Origin: an uncultured Prevotella sp. | GTDB lineage: Bacteria; Bacteroidota; Bacteroidia; Bacteroidales; Bacteroidaceae | Direction of reading: 5' to 3' | NCBI GenBank assembly: GCA_946614435.1 | Contig: CAMOGW010000016.1 | Location: 1 to 51,044 of the forward strand | DNA: 51,044 nt | In this document: piece after piece, positions 1 to 6,766 of the stretch | How positions within the stretch are numbered: the first letter of the stretch is position 1 | Layout of the letters: each line of letters opens with the position of its first letter | Made by a program: the position numbers and the translations under genes | The notes under the pieces: model-generated | The model's database searches: none | The model's input: only the letters and a program-made list of their open reading frames with translations | What the model was told of the DNA's origin: nothing

Positions 1-134
1 GTGTATTGGCTACGTTCGTCGTCGGATGCTGCCCTCAACTTAGGGTACCAGAGCAGCGACTGGCTGTACTCCTTTCCCTCTTCGTCTCTGCCGAATATAT
101 GATCAGCAGTAAACCAAATCTTTGTAATTTTCAT
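1..134 (-). CDS. DUF2442 family protein, 5' part cut by window edge
   Basis: This minus-strand frame starts with ATG at 132-134 and runs off the left edge. Its 44 visible codons match the first 44 codons of the intact gene at 46308-46715, differing by one conservative residue (Asp for Glu) and a few silent bases. DUF2442 proteins are small and often sit beside DUF4160 proteins in toxin-antitoxin-like pairs; no DUF4160 frame is visible upstream here, where the sequence diverges from the other copy right after position 159. Whether the gene is complete beyond the window cannot be seen. Function is inferred only from the family. Confidence 0.7.
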   Translation of the reverse strand, partial: MKITKIWFTADHIFGRDEEGKEYSQSLLWYPKLRAASDDERSQY

Positions 135-159
135 AACGTATCCCCCTTTATTAACTATT
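1..159. repeat. Inverted copy of 46283-46441
   Basis: The reverse complement of this segment aligns base for base with 46283-46441, with about four mismatches, all clustered near codons 36-41 of the DUF2442 frame. It begins seven bases inside the upstream gene's stop region and is cut by the window edge, so its full length is unknown. The mismatches make a simple assembly overlap unlikely; two diverged gene copies are the better reading. Confidence 0.9.
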
Positions 160-189
160 TCGCCTCGATGTTCGAGGTGGTGGAGACAT

Positions 190-227
190 AAAAAAGGCAT
201 CTTGCCCCGTGACGTGAGCGAGATGCC
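190..227 (-). terminator. Intrinsic terminator of the glycosyltransferase-rhaM operon
   Basis: Read on the minus strand, a 7-bp stem (196-202 paired with 221-227, GGCATCT/AGATGCC) is followed by a run of six T. It lies about 60 bases past the rhaM stop codon. Confidence 0.75.
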
Positions 228-287
228 GATAGCGTTTATACTTATATACTATTCGCGCATATAATAATAAGAATAAGGCGTGGCTGC

Positions 288-608
288 TTAGTCTAAGTGG
301 AACAGTTCGGGCAGGGGGATGGTGACGGGCGAGTTGTCGGGATTCACCTCCATGATGTCGGCCATCATGTCCCACCAGCGCTGCGTGATGGGGTCCACGT
401 TCTCAGTGTCCTGAGAGCTGCCTTCCTTTGAGCACTCCTGATAGGCAAAGAGAATGTTGGTGTCGCGATCCCAGTAGATGCTGTAGTTGCCTACGCCCTG
501 ATCCTTGATCATCTGTTTCAGCTCTGGCCAGATGGCAGCATGGCGCTTCTCGTACTCTTCCTCACAGCCGGGCTTGAGGAACATTTTGAATGCAAATCTT
601 CTTGTCAT
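288..608 (-). CDS. rhaM: L-rhamnose mutarotase
   Basis: The 106-residue protein interconverts the alpha and beta anomers of L-rhamnose in the cytosol, feeding rhamnose isomerase. The length, the start MTRRFAFKMFLKPG, the EYEKRHAAIWPEL segment and the C-terminal WWDMMADIM are all typical of the RhaM/YiiL family. It follows the glycosyltransferase gene by four bases and ends before a strong terminator, so the two are probably one transcript. No other rhamnose catabolic gene is near. Its partner is unexpected, since RhaM usually sits with rhaA/B/D; here it may simply be a stand-alone anomerase, or may serve rhamnose released from pectin or host glycans. Family call is secure; the role in this operon is inference. 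Confidence 0.93.
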   Translation of the reverse strand: MTRRFAFKMFLKPGCEEEYEKRHAAIWPELKQMIKDQGVGNYSIYWDRDTNILFAYQECSKEGSSQDTENVDPITQRWWDMMADIMEVNPDNSPVTIPLPELFHLD

Positions 609-612
609 TGTC

Positions 613-1512
613 TTAATCGTTTTTGGTTAATGATAAATAATATCCGAGTCTATAGATGTCGAAAAAACGAAGGTTAGGATGATGGCCGCACAGGTTTCTG
701 CGTACGAACTTTCCGAAGAGTTTGTAACACAGGATGAGGGTGTGGCGTATTATGTCGGAGTGAATGCCTTTGTCGAAAGTGAGAATGCGCGAAAAGCCGT
801 GCAGCTCATTGCGGAACTGATAGAGGGTGCGGAGGCTCCGTTCTGTTTTCGTGACGTAGTCAGGGTTGGTCTCGAAGTCTGTCATGAGAGTGGGGTTGTC
901 GATATGGGCGATAGGCGCATGGCGCTGTTTCAGCTGTTTGCCGAAGAGCACATCTTCGTAGCCACTCTTCTTGAAGCGCTCGTCGAAAGGACAGCTCAGC
1001 ATGAGTTGTCGCTCAATGACGAAGTTTGTGGAGCGGAAATGGTGGTACGGTCTCTGCATGCGCTTCTCAGCCGTATGCATGGGCTCGGCTTGCTTTTCGT
1101 ACAGATAGCGCAGATTGCTGGAGCTGCCTTGTCCGATGCGTATGCCGCCGTTGATTATGCCAGTGCCATCGTGTTTCAGGTAGTTGACAATGAAGTTGGG
1201 ACTGATGATGTCCATGTCGCAATCGAGGAAGAGCAACCATTGGTAATGACTCTTTTGCGCCAGGAAGTTGCGGGTTGCGGCACTGCCTGTATTCTCTTTT
1301 TTCTCGATGAGGTGGCAGTGGGGAAGCTTGTTGATGGCTCTGTTTGCCTCGATGCAAGACTGCTGTGGCGAACCGTCGTCGGCTACAAGAATTTCGTAGC
1401 AGAAATTGTCAAACTCATCGGTTAGTTTGCGGCATTGTTGCGAAAGAACATCAACAATGCTGGTACACACCGTGTTATAAACTGGAATCAATATGGATAA
1501 TTCGCATTTCAT
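613..1512 (-). CDS. Family 2 glycosyltransferase
   Basis: This 299-residue protein is a GT-A fold transferase: it opens with LSILIPVYN, has ADDGSPQ for nucleotide binding, a DxD-like FLDCDMDI and a GYEDVLFG segment matching the usual ED acceptor-site motif. The C-terminus is basic with a hydrophobic stretch but no clear membrane helix. A longer frame begins at 1548, but a perfect TTTG-N20-TACTTTTG promoter lies inside it, so the ATG at 1512 was chosen; the GT fold starts four residues later. That leaves a leader of only one or two bases. It is four bases upstream of rhaM. Donor and acceptor are unknown. Confidence 0.88.
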   Translation of the reverse strand: MKCELSILIPVYNTVCTSIVDVLSQQCRKLTDEFDNFCYEILVADDGSPQQSCIEANRAINKLPHCHLIEKKENTGSAATRNFLAQKSHYQWLLFLDCDMDIISPNFIVNYLKHDGTGIINGGIRIGQGSSSNLRYLYEKQAEPMHTAEKRMQRPYHHFRSTNFVIERQLMLSCPFDERFKKSGYEDVLFGKQLKQRHAPIAHIDNPTLMTDFETNPDYVTKTERSLRTLYQFRNELHGFSRILTFDKGIHSDIIRHTLILCYKLFGKFVRRNLCGHHPNLRFFDIYRLGYYLSLTKND

Positions 1513-1517
1513 TGGCA

Positions 1518-1549
1518 CAAAAGTACTAAAAAGTTTTTTTCTTCGCAAA
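1518..1549 (-). promoter_or_regulatory. Promoter of glycosyltransferase-rhaM operon
   Basis: The minus strand reads TTTG (1549-1546), 20 bases, TACTTTTG (1525-1518), the Bacteroidetes sigma-ABfr form. The -7 element ends six bases before the chosen ATG, implying a nearly leaderless mRNA. Confidence 0.75.
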
Positions 1550-1565
1550 TTTTTTAGTAATTTTG
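1535..1565 (+). promoter_or_regulatory. rpsP promoter
   Basis: TAATTTTG lies at 1558-1565 with a T-run (1532-1540) in the -33 position. It leaves a leader of about 60 bases before rpsP, rich in A. It overlaps the divergent promoter at 1518-1549. Confidence 0.7.
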
Positions 1566-1632
1566 CAGCCGCTATTACGAGATAGTAGCATGAAATTCAA
1601 TTTTTTATTCTTTTAAAAACAAAAAACAAAAC

Positions 1633-2178
1633 ATGGCAACAAAAATCAGATTGCAGCGCGGTGGCCGTAAGAGCTATGCTTTCTACAGCATCGTAATCGC
1701 CGACGCTCGTGCACCACGTGATGGTCGTTTCACTGAGAAGATTGGTACTTACAATCCTAACACCAATCCCGCCACGGTAGATTTGAATTTCGACCGTGCA
1801 TTGTACTGGTTAGAGGTAGGCGCTCAGCCCACTGATACCGTTCGCAACATCCTCAGCCGTGAGGGCGTGCTCCTGATGAAGCACCTGCGCGGTGGCGTGA
1901 AGAAGGGCGCTTTCGACGAGGCCGCTGCCCAGAAGAAGTTCGATGCATGGAAGGCCGACAAGCAGAAGGGTCTTGACAAGGTACGCGAGGAAGAGGCTAA
2001 GGCCAAGAAGGATGCTGCCAAGAAGGCTCTTGACGAGGAGAAGAAGGTGAACGAGGCCGTTGCTAAGAAGGTGGCTGAGAAGAAGGCTGCTGCTGCCGCT
2101 GAGGCTGCTGAAGCTGCTGCCGCCGCTGCCGCTGAGGCTGAGGCTCCCGCTGCTGAGGAAACTCCTGCTGAGGCATAA
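1633..2178 (+). CDS. rpsP: 30S ribosomal protein S16
   Basis: The first ~85 residues are a complete S16 ([18 protein letters not shown]..., then [10 protein letters not shown] and [10 protein letters not shown]), which binds 16S rRNA and helps assemble the 30S body. The remaining ~95 residues are a low-complexity tail: lysine/glutamate/alanine-rich, then almost pure alanine and glutamate. S16 in E. coli is 82 residues; long charged tails are common in Bacteroidales, so this is a lineage trait rather than an error. The gene stands alone, without the rimM-trmD-rplS partners found in many bacteria, and ends at a bidirectional hairpin. Confidence 0.97.
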   Translation: MATKIRLQRGGRKSYAFYSIVIADARAPRDGRFTEKIGTYNPNTNPATVDLNFDRALYWLEVGAQPTDTVRNILSREGVLLMKHLRGGVKKGAFDEAAAQKKFDAWKADKQKGLDKVREEEAKAKKDAAKKALDEEKKVNEAVAKKVAEKKAAAAAEAAEAAAAAAAEAEAPAAEETPAEA

Positions 2179-2208
2179 GAGTTCGAAGCTTTCAAGCAAA
2201 AAACGACT

Positions 2209-2249
2209 GAAGGCTGTACTCATACATCGAGCGCAGCCTTCTTTTTTTA
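2209..2249. terminator. Bidirectional terminator between rpsP and glycan operon
   Basis: Arms 2209-2216 (GAAGGCTG) and 2234-2241 pair perfectly and are followed by seven T on the plus strand. On the minus strand the 5' side gives AAAAAACG rather than a clean T-run after the stem, so it mainly stops rpsP transcription; it overlaps the stop codon of the convergent gene. Confidence 0.8.
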
Positions 2250-3347
2250 TTTGCCCATAGACAAGTAGAAGGTCTCGTATTGGCGAGCTACTTTCAGATG
2301 GTCGTGATGTCGCTTCACGTATTCTATGCTCTGGCGTTTCAACTCAGGAATGCGTTCGGGATGCAGCACCAGTTGCTCCAGTTGCTGAAACACGCTGTCG
2401 TAGTTGGGTTCCACGTTGATGATGGGGCGCAACTCGTGCTCGCCTAATATCTCATAGTTTTCGGGCTCGCCGCCTCCCACACAGATGATGCCTTTCGACA
2501 TGGCCAGCAAGGGATTCATGGAGGGAGTGTAGCTGTAGAGCTGGTCGAGAATAACGTCGGCTCCGTCCATCATCTTCTTGTATTCTCCGAAAGGCACGCC
2601 CTCGGCCTTCATGAGTATGGCACTGTCAGGATGCTTTCTGATTACGTCTTCGGCTGCGCGGAGCATGATGTCGGTGCCTTTGTATTGGCTGCGGTTCTTG
2701 CTGATGCCAATGAAGATACGCACTTTCTGAGGCGCTTCGAAGGATGGGGCCGAGGCGGAAGGCAGGTCAATGGGAAGGGGAATGAAGCGAGTCTTTTGAT
2801 TGAAGTGGGGGGCATAGCACACGTAGTCTTCGTAGAGACCGGCTGCAATGCCGTCGCAGTTGCCGGCTATCATCCTGTTCAGTTGCTCTTTGGGAGTGCC
2901 CAGCCAGTCGCGTTGCTCCCTGACGGCTGGCTCGTCGGTGCGAAGATTCGGGCCGAAGTTGAAGTCGCTATAGCGCAGCGGCTTGTTGAAGGTACACTCG
3001 CTCACCCAGTAGTAGTCCATGCCCATGGCGCACAGCACCATGTGATTGTTATGTCGGCGCAGGTATCGGTAGATGAGAAACAGACGCTCGGCTTTCAGCT
3101 CGAGAAACATGGGGTTGATGAGCTGCACCACGTCGTAGCCGCGCAGACGGGGCAGCAGGCTCCACACTTTGAGCAGCAGACGCACGCCGCCCAAACGGCC
3201 TTCGGGACGGGCTACGTCGATGTCGCGAGGATAATTTTTCCAGAAATCTCCGTTCGAAACGACAGTCACCTCGTGTCCTAATGTGCGCAGACCCTTGGCT
3301 AAGGTGGCATGCACATTGCTATATTCGCCTATCAACAGTATTCGCAT
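2247..3347 (-). CDS. GT-B glycosyltransferase (group 1 type)
   Basis: The 366-residue protein starts with a Rossmann-like MRILLIGEYSNVHATLAKGL and alternates beta-alpha units as in GT-B transferases. The C-terminal half carries KVRIFIGISKNRSQYKG, ADVILDQLYSYTPSMNPLLAMSKG and GGEPENYEILG, corresponding to the donor-binding region with its conserved glutamate. No signal peptide or membrane segment is seen, fitting a cytosolic or membrane-face enzyme. It is the last gene of a five-gene minus-strand operon; its ATG shares one base with the upstream stop (TAATG), a sign of coupled translation. Sugar donor and acceptor cannot be read from sequence. Confidence 0.85.
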   Translation of the reverse strand: MRILLIGEYSNVHATLAKGLRTLGHEVTVVSNGDFWKNYPRDIDVARPEGRLGGVRLLLKVWSLLPRLRGYDVVQLINPMFLELKAERLFLIYRYLRRHNNHMVLCAMGMDYYWVSECTFNKPLRYSDFNFGPNLRTDEPAVREQRDWLGTPKEQLNRMIAGNCDGIAAGLYEDYVCYAPHFNQKTRFIPLPIDLPSASAPSFEAPQKVRIFIGISKNRSQYKGTDIMLRAAEDVIRKHPDSAILMKAEGVPFGEYKKMMDGADVILDQLYSYTPSMNPLLAMSKGIICVGGGEPENYEILGEHELRPIINVEPNYDSVFQQLEQLVLHPERIPELKRQSIEYVKRHHDHLKVARQYETFYLSMGK

Positions 3348-4345
3348 TATCTTTCTTTTGACATCAAAGGCAGCATTTTCATGAGTAGCGCAAGGCCGGC
3401 CTTCGAGTTGGTGAGACGGCGGAACCAGGTGTATTTTGTAGAGTAGTCTTTGTCGGGCAATGGAAACAGCCCCAGCTTGTGGAGGTCATTCACCTGTCGC
3501 TCCAGATAGTGATGGTTGCGCGTCTCTACGATCACCTTGTAGATGAAGTCCATCGTGAGCTGTGCCACTCGTCGCTGCATGGCCATTTTGTCATTGGATG
3601 GTAGCGTGTCGGCCAGTGTTTGCAGTTTGACAATCACGGCTTTGAAGTCGTTGATGCGTTTCAGCTTGTGGCGCACATTGGTAGAAGTGATGATGGAGTC
3701 GGGGCGCTCTCGGTAGAAGTAGGCTTTGGCATCGGTGGCTATCACCCGTTCGGCTCTGATAAGCAGCTGTGGGGTGAACTCTTCGTCCTCATGGTAGATG
3801 TCCGGCGTGAACCGCAGATCGCCCAGTACAGACTTCTTGAACAGATAGCCACAAGCGGTGCCGTGCAGATTGTGGTGCCGCATATAGTCGGTTCCGCTGG
3901 CTGGCTCTTCGTCATGATAGTCTGAAAGTTTATCTTCTGATTTACCGGTATGATTGAAGAGAATTAGGTCGGCAGGCTGGTATCGGGCAATGTCGAGACA
4001 ATGCTCGTAGGGCACTCTGAGCAGCAGATCGTCAGCATCGATGAATTGCAGGAACTTTCCCCTGGCCATTCGGATGCCCGTGTTTCGGGCTACGCTCAAT
4101 CCGCCGTTCTTCTGTCGGATGTAGATTATCTCGTCAATCGGGCTGTTGTCGCATAGTTCTTGAATGGGACTCTTGTCGGAACCGTCGTCGATGATGATGA
4201 TTTCGCGCTCAGAAGACCGAAGCGAAAGCGAGAGAATGCTGTCGATACACTCCCGAAGCATGTCGGTGGGCAGGTTATAATAGGGAATGATAAAGCTCAC
4301 TAACGGGGCTTCTTCATTCGGAATAGGATTCTGTATATTCTGCAT
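3347..4345 (-). CDS. Family 2 glycosyltransferase
   Basis: The 332-residue GT-A protein shows VSFIIPYYN, IIIDDGSDKS, NGGLSVARNTGI and FIDADDLL, the complete N-terminal nucleotide-sugar site of family 2. The central YHEDEEFTPQLL matches the catalytic-base segment. The C-terminal ~90 residues are helical and basic and probably lie on the membrane. Its start overlaps the preceding transferase by 46 bases and its stop overlaps the next ATG by one, so it is tightly embedded in the operon. The closest visible relative in the window is the neighbour at 4300-5232, suggesting an old duplication. Linkage made is unknown. Confidence 0.9.
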   Translation of the reverse strand: MQNIQNPIPNEEAPLVSFIIPYYNLPTDMLRECIDSILSLSLRSSEREIIIIDDGSDKSPIQELCDNSPIDEIIYIRQKNGGLSVARNTGIRMARGKFLQFIDADDLLLRVPYEHCLDIARYQPADLILFNHTGKSEDKLSDYHDEEPASGTDYMRHHNLHGTACGYLFKKSVLGDLRFTPDIYHEDEEFTPQLLIRAERVIATDAKAYFYRERPDSIITSTNVRHKLKRINDFKAVIVKLQTLADTLPSNDKMAMQRRVAQLTMDFIYKVIVETRNHHYLERQVNDLHKLGLFPLPDKDYSTKYTWFRRLTNSKAGLALLMKMLPLMSKER

Positions 4346-5232
4346 AAATTGTTGATTCCTAAAAGATTGAGTGATATGGCTTTAATCTTTGCTGAGTTAC
4401 TTTCTAATTGAAGCGGATGGATGATTTTCCTGTCGGGTAGTTGTGGCGGTTCACCTGTCAGCAGGCTGGTAGAGAGCTGAATGTTCAGTATGTGCATGTA
4501 GTAAGCTTCCTCGGTGGCACTATGCTGCAAGTTCAGTTTGTCGTACATGATAATATGCCCTTGCAGGAGCATCTTCAGTTCAGAACCAGAGGCCCGATGG
4601 GTGATGCCTTCACTATTGGCGCAGTAGTAGTAGAGACCCAGTGAGGTGGTGACTGTGAGACGGGCGTGCTCCAGCAATAGCGGCAAAGTGTGGAGGTCTT
4701 CAAAGACTGTTCCTTTGGGAAACCTTACTTCGTCGAATAGTGAACGGCGGAACAGCTTGTTACAAGCATAGGAATGCTGATAGGCCTGTCCGTCGAGCCA
4801 ATAGGTGCGCAGGTCGGTATAAGCGCAGTTGCCGAACACTATCTTCTTTTCTTGTGGGGAGCCATATTGACAGATGAGCGAATACTCCAGAATGTCGATT
4901 TCGGGGCGCTTGGCCAACTGCTGCATGAGCGGCAGATAGGTGTCGGGGGCTATGAAGTCATCTGAGTCAACAAATGTGATGTAGTCGCCCTTGGCAATGT
5001 CGATTCCTGCATTTCTGGCATCGCTCAAGCCCCCGTTGGCCTTATGGATCACGGTGATGCGAGACTCGCGCTTTGCCCATGCGTCGCAGATTGCCGGACA
5101 ACGATCCGGTGAGCCGTCGTCAACGAGAATGGCCTCCCAGTCGGTGAACGATTGCTGCACGATGCTCTGGAGACATCGGTCGAGCGATTTCTCTACGCAA
5201 TAGACGGGGATGATGATACTCAGAGTTGTCAT
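4300..5232 (-). CDS. Family 2 glycosyltransferase
   Basis: The 310-residue GT-A enzyme has LSIIIPVYCVEKSLDRCL, LVDDGSPDRCP, KANGGLSDARNAGI and FVDSDDF, then FEDLHTLPLLL as the likely acceptor/base motif. This resembles capsule and LPS transferases (WcaA/EpsJ-like), which usually add Gal, GlcNAc or GalNAc. It begins seven bases after the flippase gene, and its 3' end overlaps the next transferase. The specific sugar is not predictable. The C-terminus is basic (RMKKPR). Confidence 0.9.
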   Translation of the reverse strand: MTTLSIIIPVYCVEKSLDRCLQSIVQQSFTDWEAILVDDGSPDRCPAICDAWAKRESRITVIHKANGGLSDARNAGIDIAKGDYITFVDSDDFIAPDTYLPLMQQLAKRPEIDILEYSLICQYGSPQEKKIVFGNCAYTDLRTYWLDGQAYQHSYACNKLFRRSLFDEVRFPKGTVFEDLHTLPLLLEHARLTVTTSLGLYYYCANSEGITHRASGSELKMLLQGHIIMYDKLNLQHSATEEAYYMHILNIQLSTSLLTGEPPQLPDRKIIHPLQLESNSAKIKAISLNLLGINNLCRIYRILFRMKKPR

Positions 5233-5239
5233 GACGTGA

Positions 5240-6757
5240 TTATTCGTTGGCGTGTCCTTTCTTTCGCAAGCGTTGGGCGATGGCTCGCAAGTCGAGCCGT
5301 CGGTTCAGACCAATCAGACTGTAGGCAATGCAGGTGCCTGTGGCCAGCGACATGATGGCGTAGCTGAGGGAGGTCGAGGTGATGAATGTGGCCATGAAAC
5401 ATGCAGCAGCGAGCGTGAGCATGACTGTTAGTAGTCGGAGTACAGGAGCCGACAGCTGGAAGCCGTAGCGCCATCGGGTGAGAAGAATGCTGACGATCAC
5501 ATCGACTACAGCAGAGCAAAGCGCACCATAGCCGAGTCCGTCGAGTCCGAAGAAATAGTAGAACAGGGCAATGACGGTAAAGGTCTTGGCATTGCCCCAG
5601 ACGGTCTCAATCCAGAGAATGTACTTCTTGTCGCCCTTGGCATAGGCAATGTAGTCCATAGGGAAGCACAGGGCCTTGAAGATGCCCGCCAGTCCCATGT
5701 AATAGACGATAGTGCGGATGGGCTGGAACTCGTTGGTGAGCAGGATGCTGATTAGCAACGGAGCCGTGAGAATCATGAGCATGGAGAGAGGCGTCACAAT
5801 GAGAAGCACCACCTCGGTCTGCTGGTTGACCAGCTGATGGGCTTCTGTCTTCTGACCTATGATGGCTGAAAGGCGAGGGTAGAAGTCGGTAGCCATAGCC
5901 GTGAAAATCATGCTGATGTACTGCATGGTGATGAAATTGGCGGCCTGATAGAAACCTACGTCGCTCACCGACCCCATGTTGCTGACGAAGGCGGTGAGCG
6001 CGTATGTGGTGATGGCTCCCACGACCGTGCCGAAGGTCATGACCAGTCCGAACTGAATAATCTCATGTCCCTCAGTCCAGATGGCGCGAAACGAGGGGCG
6101 CGACTTCCGCAGATGCAACGGTTCGCGATAGGAATAGAAGCGGATGGCTGCATAGTAGATGATGCCTGAGACGATCATGGCCGGCACGATGCCCTGAACT
6201 CCCCAGAAGTAGTAGATGGGAATGCTGACGAGCAGACCGCAGACTGCCGGGACGATGGAGCAGAAAGCCAGCTGCTTGTAGCGATGCAGCCCCTGCATGA
6301 CGGCCATCTCGCCTGTACTCATCACGTTGAAGAACACTGACAGGCTGAGCAGCAGGAAGAGTGACACATAGTTTATCGTGCCAAATGACAGCTTCGACAT
6401 GAGGGGCGAGAAGACGAGAGTGAACAGAAGTCCCAGACATGAGGCGGCAAAGATGAGCATGCGTACCATCCTGACTGAGGCCGACAAAGCCTCTTCCCTG
6501 CCTTCCTGCTCAACCTGTGAGATGTGCCTGACGGCAGAGATGTTGATGCCCAGAAGTGAAAACTGCTGAATGGTGTTGGCAGCATTCTGCAATAGCGACA
6601 TGATGCCCATGCCGGTGGAGTGGAGCAGAAAGGCCACGAGCTTGCCGCGCACAAGGTTCATGATGATGTTCATGAACTGGGCTCCGCCGAAGATGGCTGT
6701 ACTCGATACTATCTTGCGATAGCTGCTGGTGGTCTGTTGCGCGGTATTCATGAGCAT
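5240..6757 (-). CDS. Wzx-type O-antigen/polysaccharide flippase
   Basis: The 505-residue protein is hydrophobic throughout, with about twelve to fourteen predicted membrane spans. It starts with IVSSTAIFGGAQFMNIIMNLVRGK, contains LLHSTGMGIMSLLQNAAN and carries the MOP/MATE-superfamily layout of O-antigen translocases. It would flip lipid-linked oligosaccharide units across the inner membrane. It lies between glycosyltransferases (nine bases after the two-domain one and eight before the next), fitting a Wzx-dependent pathway. No Wzy polymerase, WaaL ligase or initiating phosphoglycosyl transferase is visible in the operon, so those must be elsewhere. ATG at 6757 is followed by a second Met two codons later; either could be used. 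Confidence 0.88.
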   Translation of the reverse strand: MLMNTAQQTTSSYRKIVSSTAIFGGAQFMNIIMNLVRGKLVAFLLHSTGMGIMSLLQNAANTIQQFSLLGINISAVRHISQVEQEGREEALSASVRMVRMLIFAASCLGLLFTLVFSPLMSKLSFGTINYVSLFLLLSLSVFFNVMSTGEMAVMQGLHRYKQLAFCSIVPAVCGLLVSIPIYYFWGVQGIVPAMIVSGIIYYAAIRFYSYREPLHLRKSRPSFRAIWTEGHEIIQFGLVMTFGTVVGAITTYALTAFVSNMGSVSDVGFYQAANFITMQYISMIFTAMATDFYPRLSAIIGQKTEAHQLVNQQTEVVLLIVTPLSMLMILTAPLLISILLTNEFQPIRTIVYYMGLAGIFKALCFPMDYIAYAKGDKKYILWIETVWGNAKTFTVIALFYYFFGLDGLGYGALCSAVVDVIVSILLTRWRYGFQLSAPVLRLLTVMLTLAAACFMATFITSTSLSYAIMSLATGTCIAYSLIGLNRRLDLRAIAQRLRKKGHANE

Positions 6758-6766
6758 CGGTCGTGT

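Noticed and set aside
679..1425. Long plus-strand frame of 248 codons
   Set aside because: It lies antisense to the glycosyltransferase, whose motifs are clear; the plus-strand product has no recognisable domain and no promoter.
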